From contig NC_089390.1 in the NCBI RefSeq assembly GCF_003171515.1, forward strand, positions 7,440,001 to 7,504,000: DNA of 64,000 bases, written 5' to 3'. Shown one piece after another: positions 35,328-45,225 of this stretch (the stretch's first letter is position 1; every line of letters starts with the position of its first letter). Below the pieces are notes generated by a model, which had not been told where the DNA came from, did not search any database, and saw only the letters and a program-made list of their open reading frames with translations. The DNA comes from Pyrenophora tritici-repentis (taxonomy: Eukaryota; Ascomycota; Dothideomycetes; Pleosporales; Pleosporaceae). A program made the translations under genes and the position numbers.

Positions 35328-35535
35328 TGTGATGGTTTTGGGCCGTTGCCCCGCACAGGCCACCTGCCAGATGCCTTAGCGTTGTTTTGATGTTCGCGCA
35401 CGAGCCACCTGTTTGGTGGCCCATGCACACCCCCACTTAGATATATTCCGCGCAGAGCTTCTTACAAGCTCTGCACTGCAATTACTTTGTAATTCAACAC
35501 AGTTTCAAATACCTGACCTATGTGAGACCCTTACA
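35328..35535 (+). repeat. Ty3-A 5' LTR
   Basis: 208 bases, TG...CA ends, identical by eye to 42343-42550. Contains three perfect stem-loops: GCCACC/GGTGGC at 35404-35420, GCAGAGCTT/AAGCTCTGC at 35452-35474 and AATTAC/GTAATT at 35480-35494. Confidence 0.93.
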
Positions 35536-35602
35536 CGTAATTGCAGTCACCGAACACTGGCCCAACGGTGCGCCTCACGAGAAGCGCCCCGTCGAACAAG
35601 TC

Positions 35603-37912
35603 ATGAACCCTCTGGGGGCTCGTGACTCCCCTCACCCCGAGATCGTGGAACTCCTCACTGAGGAGACATCGCGCGATACTCGCCCCAGCACTACAGAACA
35701 CCGAAATCCTGCCCTCGGCGTCCCTCGTTTCATGCGAGAGACGGCCGCAACCATGAACCGCTCCCGTATGGACGAGAGCCACGAGAACTCAGCCCCCGAA
35801 CAGCCTTCGCGTGCGACGGCGCCCACCTCCCAGACCAAAGAAACCCTAGAGCGTCGCGCCAGCGGCCTCCCCCGAGCACACGGCAAGAACAACCTCTTCG
35901 ACAGGGACGTACGCATTCCAGGACGCTACCCCTCCCTCGGCCACACCGATAGTGTACAGCAGCCACTGGACATTTCCGACGACTCTGACGACGAGCTTCC
36001 GACCACAATCACTACGCGCAAGAAGGGCGTGGCCTTCATAGACCATCGCGCCGACTTGAGCAGCCCATTGGGCATACGCTACCCATTAATGAGCGAGCAA
36101 CGCCGCTACTCGCGCCAGTCTCAGGCCGAAGTCGACACTGATTATTTTTCTGAAGCGTGGCTCTCACCTGGACCCGCCGCGTCCTTAGAACCCCTAGTTG
36201 AACACGCCTACGAGCGTGCGCAATTCGAGCGACAGCCCTCTACGTCCTACGTCATTCCTCGCGAGGATAACGTGACCACCTTCGACCTCTGGGAGAACGA
36301 TGCGCAAGGCAACCCCCAACGCAAAGATTCTCTCCACACTACGCCTATCGGACATACGAATAATGACCAGTCTAAGGCGTTGAACAGACTATATGATCAA
36401 ATCCGCGATATGTGGAGAGACCTCGGCAACGAGCGCAAACACAGCGATCAGTTAGGCGAACAGCTTCTCGCAAGAGACAAGGTCATCGAAAACCTCCACA
36501 GCAAGGATCAAGAAACCCAAGATATCCTTGAGGGTTACAAGGGCGACGTCGCTGACACACAGGCTGTCCTTAAGAACTGCCAGGACCAACTTCAGTCTTC
36601 CGTCGCTACAGTTGCACGCCTAACCGAGGAGCTCCGCGACGCGCGCGGAAGCGCTCACGAAGACTACCAGCAGGCCCAGAACCAGGCAGAGAACCTCGCC
36701 GCCCGCAAATCGGCCTACAAGGACAAATACCGACAGGAGCACGACGCCCACCGAGCCACATTAGAGAATATGAAGAAACTCCAGGCTAAGCTAAAACAGG
36801 CTACAGCCAAGGTTTCTAGGTCAGCCAGGCGCGGCCACACAGGCCCTTCCCCCCAGACTCATCGGACTCTGAAGGCGACGATGCCAACAGTCCTCTACCA
36901 GCCCTCTCTCGCCAAGGTCAGCGCGGCACTCAGTCTACGAAAAATCGATACTCCGATGACGAAGAGTACGATCACCGTCGCCACCCCCGCCCAAAGAAAC
37001 CTGAACCTGAGGCATTCTCCGGTAATGGCACCACTTCCGCCGACTATCTTAAGTGGAAGATGGACGTCACCGATTGGTTTGCTGATTATCCCTACGAGTT
37101 CGCCTCAGAAACCAAGAAGCTTAGCTACATCCGCCAGAAGACCAAGGACAAGGCTTTCGGATGCCTCCAGCATGGGTACCTCGAACCTGGAGCTGAGTTC
37201 GCGCACAGTAACGAGGCTTGGTCTATCCTTGACTCTGTCTATAAGTCGCTGAACACTAGCATCGAAGCTCAGTCCTGGTATGAGAGCTTGAATTCCACTA
37301 TGAAGCCCACAGAGTCTATGGGTGAGTACATCGCCCGCTTTAACGTCGGCACCTCGGCCCTTCGTTGGCCCGACACCCTCAAGATCCAGTTCATGCGCAA
37401 CCGGCTGCCTGTATGGTGGCGCGACATGACCGCCATGAAAGTCTTAGAGTCTAGCCTCACCTACCTTGACTTCTGTCAAACCCTTCGTCTCCTCGAACAG
37501 TCCAACCCACAACGAGCCACTACAACTGGCAACCGTAGAGGAAATCAGAGTTTAGAAGGTGGCGGGGCGGCGGAGCAGGCGGCAATAAGTCCACTCCCTC
37601 TAACGGACCCCGGAACGGTGGATCCAGCTCGGGATCTGGCCCCCGTGGCCGCTCTGACATCCAGGTCAAGGTCCTCCGTCACTTAAATCGTTGTTTCAAC
37701 TGTCTTAAGAAGAATCACACCTTTAAGGCTACAGGAGGTTACTGCTCTAAGGAGCCGGTCGCCTCTTTTGACTCGTACCCCGAAGTTCAGGACGCTCTTG
37801 AGAAGGCTATTGCTAACAATGGCGTACCCGTCGGAGAGCCAGCCGCCCTAAGGTCAAGGGCGCCGCAGCTAGCGTCACCTCCACCTCTCCCCAACCTTCG
37901 GAAAATGCTTAG
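35603..37912 (+). pseudogene. Ty3-A gag, three single-base deletions
   Basis: Starts at MNPLGARDSPHPEIVELLTE, 67 bases after the LTR. The N-terminal 250 residues are disordered. A coiled coil follows (LNRLYDQIRDMWRDLGNERK through KNMKKLQAKLKQ-like repeats). Then comes the retrotransposon Gag core: FSGNGTTSADYLKWKMDVTD, NSTMKPTESMGEYIARFNVG, MRNRLPVWWRDM. A knuckle-like CFNCLKKNHTFKATGGYC lies near 37,695. The frame changes at about 36,850 (C run), 37,566 (G run) and 37,842 (C run), each in the direction of one lost base; Ty3-B keeps the extra base at the second and third places. The gag stop is TAG at 37910-37912. Confidence 0.82.
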
Positions 37913-40900
37913 TCCCTGGCGACAGTCGCCCCCAGGGACCTCCCCGGCATGAGAAGCCACCCCCAGTACAACCACCAGCACATCCCCTAATTCCCCCTGC
38001 CCCTTCTGTCGAAGACAGCGAAGAAGAAGAGGAGTTACATCCTAACCGCTTTGTCGACGATTCTTTGACCCTAGCCCTTTCCCCTACCGTAGAAGTCAGC
38101 TCTGACGATGAGTCCGACCCGGATCCAACACTCCAGGCAATTGCGAACCGTGTCAAGGCTCTAAAACAACAGAGCCAGACTGGATCCCGGATCACCGTCT
38201 CGGCCATTGCTGCCGCCGCTATACGCGGTGATAAGTATCAGCCTCTAGTAGGCCAGCAATTAGTCTTTAAAGGAATCATTTCTTCTCATCGCTCCTCTCC
38301 TCAACACGTCGAAATCATGGGTGACACTGGTTGTGCTTCTCTCTTCATTGATTCTTCTCATGCCCGCGCACATAAATACGACCTTATCTCTCTCTCCCAG
38401 CCTGCTACTCTAGAACTCGCTGATGGCTCTCTAGTGGCAGGCGTTACCCATATGGCCCGGGTAACTGTCACATTTGGCACCCACACCGAAGATGTCCTAG
38501 CCTATGTCACCAAACTCTCTGGTGTCCAAATGATCCTAGGAACGCCCTGGTTCCAAACCCATGAACCCCGAGTTAACTGGAAAGACATGTCTCTAAGTTT
38601 TGACTCGGAGCACTGTCTAATTAACTGTATCCACGACCACCGACCCTGTCACACTCAGAGCAGCCGGCACCACAAGCAACCTCTCCCCCAGGTCCCTGAC
38701 CCTTGCCGGAAGGTTGCTCGTCACCCCAAAGCACCCCCACCAATTGATGTAGCTTTCATCTCTAGCCGCGTAGCCGCGGCAGCCGTCTGTCACGACCAGG
38801 ACATTTGTATCACCTCTTACGATGAAATCGGCCGCATCGCCGAGCTATCCGACAAGGAATGGGAGGACACTCAGCACCTACGTGCTGCAGGAGCCAAAGT
38901 GCTCCCAGAGGATTACGAGAAGTTCCGCGACAAGATGGAACGTCCGCACATGACGAGACAAGAAATCCTCAAGCGATTACCTAAGGTCCTTCATCCCTTG
39001 TACCAAGGTTTTGACCCTAAAGAAGCGGACGAGCTCCCAGAGCTCCGGGGTAACCTTGACCACAAAATCGAACTTAAGCTCGACGATACTGGCCAGCCGC
39101 CTAAGCCGTCATTCCAGCGTCTACGCCCAATGTCCCGAGATGAAGCCCGAGCGGTGAAACTCTATGTGGACGACATGATCAAGAAAGGACACGTCGAACG
39201 CAGCACTTCCGCCTGGGCCGCACCCCTTCTTGTTGTGCGCAAGCCAGGTGGAGGCATCCGCATATGCGTCGACTATCGCGGTCTGAACGCCCACACTGTC
39301 AAGAACCGAAATGCCCCACCACTAATCCGGGACATGCTTGCTAAGCTCTCAAAATCGCGATACTTCTCCAAGGTAGATGTGATCGCCGCATTCAATAAGA
39401 TACGCATCAAAGAAGAACATAAACACCTCTCCGCCTTCATCACGCCCTACGGACTGTACCAATACACTGTTATGCCCTTCGGCATGTGCAATAGCCCAGG
39501 AACCTTCCAAGCATACATTAACGACGTCCTACACGAATATCTCGATGAGTTCTGCATGGCTTACTTAGACGATGTAATTATCTTTAGTGAGACTCTTGAT
39601 CAACACGAGAAGCACCTAGTACAGGTAGTCTCTCGGCTCGCAGACGCCGGATTGCCTATGGACATTCTTAAATCCGACTTCATAACGACAGAGGTTAAAT
39701 TCCTCGGGCTTATCATCACCGCCGACGGTATTAAAATGGACCCAGACAAAGTCAGCGCCATTCAGGACTGGAAGCTTCCGCAATCTCTAAAAGATGTACA
39801 AGCCTTTTTAGGTTTTGCTAACTTCTACCGCCGATTTATACGCGGTTTCTCGGATATCGCAAAACCTTTAACGCATCTCACTAAGGGCGACCCTAAGCTA
39901 TTCAAGATGACTAAAGAAGCTGAGCGCTCCTTCCTCGCACTGAAAGTCGCCTTCTGTAGCGACGTGGTGCTCGCCCACTTTGACCCCGACCTAAAGACTA
40001 TCGTAGAAACTGACGCGTCTGACTATGTGTACGCAGCAGTGCTCTCCCAGGTCCAGCCAGACGGATCAGTCCGGCCGGTCGCCTATCTCTCAAAGAAGAT
40101 GTCGCCCACAGAGTGTAATTACGAGATATACGACAAGGAGCTCCTCGCTATAGTCCGCGCCTTCGAGGAATGGAGGCCAGAACTCGCAGGAGTTCCTGAG
40201 GCGGTAGAAGTGCTAACAGACCATCGCGGGCTCGAATACTTCCGCTCTAAACGCAATCTCAATCGTCGACAAGCCCGCTGGGCTGAGTTCCTATAGGAAT
40301 TCGACTTTCGCATACAATACCGCCCTGGTAAACAGGGTACTAAACCCGACAGCCTTACCCGCCGGACAGGAGACTTGCCAGACTCAGTCACGGACGACCG
40401 GGTCCAGCACCAATGCCAGACTATCCTAGGTTCCAACCGATGGGGCGGCAGCTATGCCGCTGTACGCCTCGCCGGAGTATGCCTGGGCGACAATCCTTGC
40501 GACCTAGGCTCCGTCCTTACACTGATGCAAGAGAGCGGCGAAGGCGCTTCACTGTCCACCTCTACAATGTTGGTAGGGTTAGCCCGCTTCTCCCTAAAGG
40601 GCACCCATGACCCATATGACGACATCGAAGGAGCCGACGATCGCCCCCTCGACGATGTCCTCTTAGAACTCTGCCTTAGCGACCCACGCCTACGCGATGT
40701 AAAGACAGCCCTCGCTTCTAATGACCGCCGTATCCCACATTACCTCATAGCGGAAGGCATTCGGATGGAACTAGCCGACCTAGAAGCCAGCAACGACGGC
40801 AAGCTATTTATTGGCAACGGGCGTCTTGTCGTCCCCTTCAGTGAGAAACTCCGTACGAGGATTATCGCACACATCCACAATAGCCTACCGGGCGGCCACG

Positions 40901-42323
40901 GAGGTCGCACGACGACGTACCAACAAGTAAGCCAGTGGTACTACTGGCAGGGCATGACGAACACAATTGCGCGCTTTACCAACAACTGTCTAACCTGTAA
41001 ACGCTCTAAGGTTAACCGCACCGCCAAACATAGTTTGCTTCACCCGCTGCCTGTCCCTACTCAGTACTGGGATGACATATCCATCGACTTCATCACCCCA
41101 CTGCCTAAGTCAACCTGGTGTGGTCACTCTTACCAACACATCATGGTCGTGGTTGACCGTCTATCAAAAATGAAGAAGTTCATTGCAATGGAAAACCTAG
41201 AGGTGCCTACAGTCGTTGACAAGTTTATGGAATACATCTGGAAAGAGGAAGGATACCCAAGGACTCTTGTATCAGATCGGGGCCGCCAATTCACGTCACA
41301 TTTCTGGAATCGCCTGTGTGCCCAGGTGGGAACGCACCCTAAACTCTCTACCTCCCATCACCCAGAAACCGACGGTCAGACCGAGAATGCAAACGCCGAT
41401 CTCAAACAATACCTAAGGGCGTACGTTAACTACCTACAGACGGATTGGGCCCAGCTATTGCCTTTAGCAGAATTTGAAGCCAATTCGGCCATTAGCACAG
41501 CTACCGGGTTATCTCCGTTCCTCGCCACAAAGGGACGCCAACCGCGATCTGGACTGGAGCCCGCTCACCTTCTGCGCCCCCTTAACAACCACCCTACTAT
41601 CGCCCAACAGCAACGGAACGCTGATGCCCTCGCCCAGCGCATTGACACAACGCGCACCTTCCTGCGACAACAAATCCTATGGGCTCAAGACAAGATGAAA
41701 GAGTTCGCAGACGCGAACCGATACCCAGCACCACGGTTCGACGTGGGTGACTGGGTGATGCTGAACGCCCGCCACATTAAAACCGAAAGACCAGTTAAGT
41801 CACTAGACCACAAGAATATAGGGCCATACCAGATCACTCGGGTCATTGACAACATGGCCTACGAACTAGACCTCCCTCCTCAGCTTAAAGCTATCTTCCC
41901 AGCCTTCCACCCATGGCTCCTACAACCGTACGAGGACGACGCCTTACCCGGACAACCTCGTCCAGGCGATGCCGCTCCCCCGAAGTCCACCTTGGCAACG
42001 ATGGAGTCACAGAATACGTGGTCTCCCAAGTCCTAGACTCTCGCATACGACGCAATCTCGTCGACCCTCACACAGGTGAGCGTGGATTGCTGCAATACAA
42101 GGTGGAATGGGTGGGCGACGATCAGTCAGAGCCATGGCAGCCCTACCATAACCTGCGCAGCTGTAAAGAGTCAGTCCAGGACTTTCACAGCCGCAACCCT
42201 GGCCGACCAGGACCACACGCCACATTTCATGACTACGATGACGACGGACAGCTCGCTATAGCCCTGCTCCAGCTACTAGATAGCAAGTACTCAAATAAGT
42301 TTGCGCCTCAGTCGGAACTTTGA
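37913..42323 (+). pseudogene. Ty3-A pol, one nonsense codon and one frameshift
   Basis: Lies in the -1 frame relative to gag. Aspartic protease MGDTGCASLFID. Reverse transcriptase RICVDYRGLNAHTVKNRNAP, VMPFGMCNSPGTFQ and MAYLDDVIIFSE. RNase H VETDASDYVYAAVLSQ and DHRGLEYFRSKRNLNRRQAR. An in-frame TAG at 40294-40296 follows WAEFL; Ty3-B shows GAG-GAA there, so it is a recent nonsense change. Integrase continues with a zinc-binding H...CX2C region (LTCKRSK), then DDISIDFITPLP, VSDRGRQFTSHFWNRL and HHPETDGQTENANADLKQYL. The frame shifts near 41,985 in a C run. The last frame encodes a chromo-like domain (VVSQVLDSRIRRN, LQYKVEWVGDDQSEPWQPY) and stops at 42323. Confidence 0.87.
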
Positions 42324-42342
42324 GCGCTTTTCGGGGGGGACG

Positions 42343-42550
42343 TGTGATGGTTTTGGGCCGTTGCCCCGCACAGGCCACCTGCCAGATGCCTTAGCGTTGT
42401 TTTGATGTTCGCGCACGAGCCACCTGTTTGGTGGCCCATGCACACCCCCACTTAGATATATTCCGCGCAGAGCTTCTTACAAGCTCTGCACTGCAATTAC
42501 TTTGTAATTCAACACAGTTTCAAATACCTGACCTATGTGAGACCCTTACA
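42343..42550 (+). repeat. Ty3-A 3' LTR
   Basis: 208 bases, same length and sequence as the 5' LTR. Preceded by a short G tract (about 42333-42341). Confidence 0.93.
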
Positions 42551-42675
42551 CCTAGAGTGCGCCGACTACACGCTATTAACTAGACTCCCTGCAGGAGCTA
42601 ATCTAACTAGACTATTAGATCCATCCTTAGTAGGACAACGAGCCTATAAGGACGATCTTAAGATCTTTAAACTTA
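42551..42675. other. Unassigned repeat flank between Ty3-A and Copia-1 LTR
   Basis: 125 bases that do not continue the Fot1 remnant interrupted on the left of Ty3-A. One plus frame reads LTRLPAGANLTRLLDPSLVG then RAYKDDLKIFKL, possibly a retroelement gag scrap. Its origin is unclear. Confidence 0.35.
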
Positions 42676-42869
42676 TGATAGTTGGGATGACACCGATCAG
42701 ATTCGTTCAAAAGTGGAATCATTGATTGCTCTAAGGATCAGAAAGATCAGACGGCTGGTCCGGTATTTGTACATAATGGATCAGTCCCTTGGCACGGATC
42801 CGGAGTCTCAAAGACCCGATCCGATCACGTGATCATCCGACGTCCAACATCAAGTCCATTTCCGCGACA
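42676..42869 (-). repeat. Copia-1 LTR, left (3') copy
   Basis: 194 bases, same length as 57186-57379, differing by scattered transitions. It contains GATCACGTGATC, a palindrome around a CACGTG core. Confidence 0.75.
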
Positions 42870-43001
42870 CACCCCCCAGTCCGACGCCGTCTCAAAAAGT
42901 CGGACTGCTATTCGCGTAAGTTAGATCACTTATCGTGGTGCCCCTCTATCTTTTTGATCCTCTATAAGTCCGCCACTAACCGGCGCGCCCCTCTATATGT
43001 A

Positions 43002-44790
43002 TAAAAGCTGCTCCTCTAGTCGCTTTCGACCATCACACCTTGTTCCTTCGAGCTTTTTTAAAAAATATGCCTGCTGTATAATTATAAGTTCTCCTTTCTA
43101 TTCCTATAAAATGCTTAAAAATAAGTGTTCGCAGCCAGTATGTGCGGCTGCTTAGTTCCTTCTAGTAGCTTTGACTAGTCTCTTAAAATTAATCAATCGC
43201 CAACTATATAGCGGTCTAAAAAGTCGTCCTAGATAGGCTATGTTATCCTAGACCTTCTGCTCCTGTGTGTAGAAACCTGCTAAAAAATAATATCCGTATT
43301 AGTTAATGTCTTAGTCCTAAGTCTTTTTACGGTTAAGCGGTTAATCTTGCGTTTTAAAGACTTCGTAAGGTGCGTAGTAATAATTAATAATCCTTGCGCT
43401 GTAAATAGTTAGAGAGTGTTTATTATGCTGAAAACTAGTCAGCGAGCATTACGCTACCAACGCTAAGAGCGTTGCCCCCGCTAGGCTAGCGCTAATCCCT
43501 AATATTAATGCCTATAGCTTAGTCCCTTGCTTAGCTACTCTATATTTTCTACTTTACTATTACAAAAATCCTTACTATCGCCTTTACTCCGCACTATCAC
43601 TCCTTCGCATTCCTACATAGCACACTCTCTGCTCGTCTTCGTCGTCGCCGCTCTAGTTATAGTAAGTTTAAGTAGCTGCGCAGTAGTAAGTAAGCAAGAT
43701 ACTAACGAAATACAGCCTAGGACTACTTGCGGCAAGGCCGCTTAATAAGCTAATGCTAAATATACTCGCAACTCTAAGATTACTGCCTCTAGTAGCTCGC
43801 GTTTGATTAGCGCTCCCCGTTCTACTGCTAGTAATCGCTCTAGGCCTAAGTCTCGTCGCCGCACCGCCTCTCTAATTAACGATAATGTAAGCCCGTTTTC
43901 CCGCTCGTCTGTTAAGAAACAATACAACTCTTAAGCTAGTGCTCCTCGCGAGTTCGCCTGCGAGCGTTGCGTTAAGCGGTAGGCTTCGAACAATAGTAAT
44001 AGGCTTTATTATAATTAGGCTAACAGCAAGAGTGGTTGCTGCGAGGCCTACGGGAGCTATGTGTGTGCTCTAGTGTAAGTTTCGCGCTTAGTCCTTAATC
44101 TTAATCAGATTAGCTAATGCTGTTCCTAGCGACGAGTCGATCGCTAGTAACGTTTACGCTGCTATAAAGCAAGGCATGCTTAAGCAGCGCAAGGACGTTC
44201 CCTTTGTAAGTAATGCTCTAGTTAATTAATAGCTTGTGTATAGCTAACAAGGTTATCTAGTATATTATTAAGAAGTACTGCGATGTTGTCTTTGAGATAA
44301 TCTAGAAGCTTAATAATTGCATTAAGTCTAAGCGTCTATCTACTCGCGCTTCTAAGAAGGCCCCGTGTCTTATAATAACAATAATTAATTCGTTTCTAAA
44401 GAGGAGGACGTCGTTTTTTATATCGATAAATACCATGCCCGCTCTTCTTAGAAAGAGGAGGACTATGTTGATCTCTCTAGCGAGGCTGACTACACTACGC
44501 CTACTCGTAAGATAAGCATCTTTCGCTAGGATAAGTATAATCCTTTTCTTAATCGTGAGCCTTCTGCTAGTCCTTCGTCTGCTCGAAAGCCTTAGCGTCT
44601 TGCTATTCCTAATCGCGCTGCTATTCGTCGCAAGTCTATTTAAGACTTTACTAATCGCATTAGTAAGATGGCTATTAAGTTTGCTAAGAAGCTTGAGCGT
44701 GATAAAGCTTAGGTTCTTTTCTTTTCTATTAATCTCTTGCTCCTTCTTAGGTAAGCCTCGCTGATGACGCATTTTAGCTAATTAAGGCCT
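43002..44790 (+). pseudogene. RIP-degraded cysteine-rich gene antisense to Copia-1
   Basis: Plus-strand coding remnant next to the Copia-1 3' LTR. A TATAAAAG box lies at about 43,001 and an ATG at about 43,067 (MPAV then a stop). Further on, a frame reads SRPKSRRRTASLINDN, ASAPREFACERCVKR and SKSGCCEAYGSYVCAL, interrupted by TAG/TAA codons that look like RIP-converted CAG, CAA or TGG. A GTAAGTTTCG...ATCAG intron-like gap is followed by ANAVPSDESIASNVYAAIKQ and GMLKQRKDVPF. Later frames read VDLSSEADYTTPTRKISIF. The right side is cut by the Ty3-C insertion at 44,790. The family is unknown. An 8-bp inverted repeat AGTCCGAC/GTCGGACT lies upstream at about 42,878-42,905. Confidence 0.45.
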
Positions 44791-45208
44791 TGTTACGAAC
44801 CTGTGGGAAGGGGCACGGCGGTTAAGTTAAGGAGCGTCGGCGGGATAGCTGACCCCTCCATATGTGACACGGGAACTTAATCACGTGACCTCCTCGGCTT
44901 GGCATGCACGAGGAAAAGTCTTGGCACACCCCTCGTACATACGCCACCGAGGAGTGCTCCTCGCGCGTCAGCCACCGAGGAATCCTCGGACTCCTCTGAG
45001 CGAGGACAGCGAGCACCATAGGTATATAGCATTAGGCAATGAGCTCCTATAGCTCATTGTGTTCAACTTCGAAATCTAAGGATTAGTACTTGATTCTCAA
45101 CTCCCCGTATATTACATCGATCTACCAATCGTGCTATACACCCTCGTGTCCATCGCATCACTCTATCCCCGAGAACCAACCCAAGATCATCTTCGGACGA
45201 CCTTCACA
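44791..45208 (+). repeat. Ty3-C 5' LTR
   Basis: 418 bases, identical by eye to 51087-51504. A TATATAG element is near 45,022. Two palindromes lie side by side: CGAGGAGTGCTCCTCG at 44948-44963 and CCGAGGAATCCTCGG at 44975-44989, each preceded by GCCAC. Confidence 0.95.
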
Positions 45209-45225
45209 CTTTGAACACCCTCAAG

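Larger units (their letters stand above)
35328..42550 (+). mobile_element. Ty3/gypsy retrotransposon Ty3-A, recently active but frame-broken
   Basis: 7.2-kb element with 208-bp LTRs (35328-35535 and 42343-42550) that I read as identical, starting TGTGATGG and ending CCCTTACA. Internal order is gag (coiled coil, CX2C...C knuckle-like), protease, reverse transcriptase, RNase H, integrase and a chromo-like C-terminus, which is Ty3/gypsy order. A G-rich tract CGGGGGGGA precedes the 3' LTR. Coding capacity is broken by four apparent one-base losses and one TAG. Flanks do not match (GTAG left, CCTA right), so there is no target duplication. A RIP-ruined relative lies at 57,380-60,327. Confidence 0.93.

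Noticed and set aside
44302..44772. 156-codon minus-strand ORF in the RIP region before Ty3-C
   Set aside because: It is an open shadow in A/T-rich, stop-biased DNA. The protein-like words in this stretch are on the plus strand; the minus translation is low-complexity Leu/Ile/Arg.
44822..45052. 62- and 65-codon ORFs within the Ty3-C LTR, repeated at 51118-51348
   Set aside because: They recur only because the LTR is duplicated and have no recognisable protein content.
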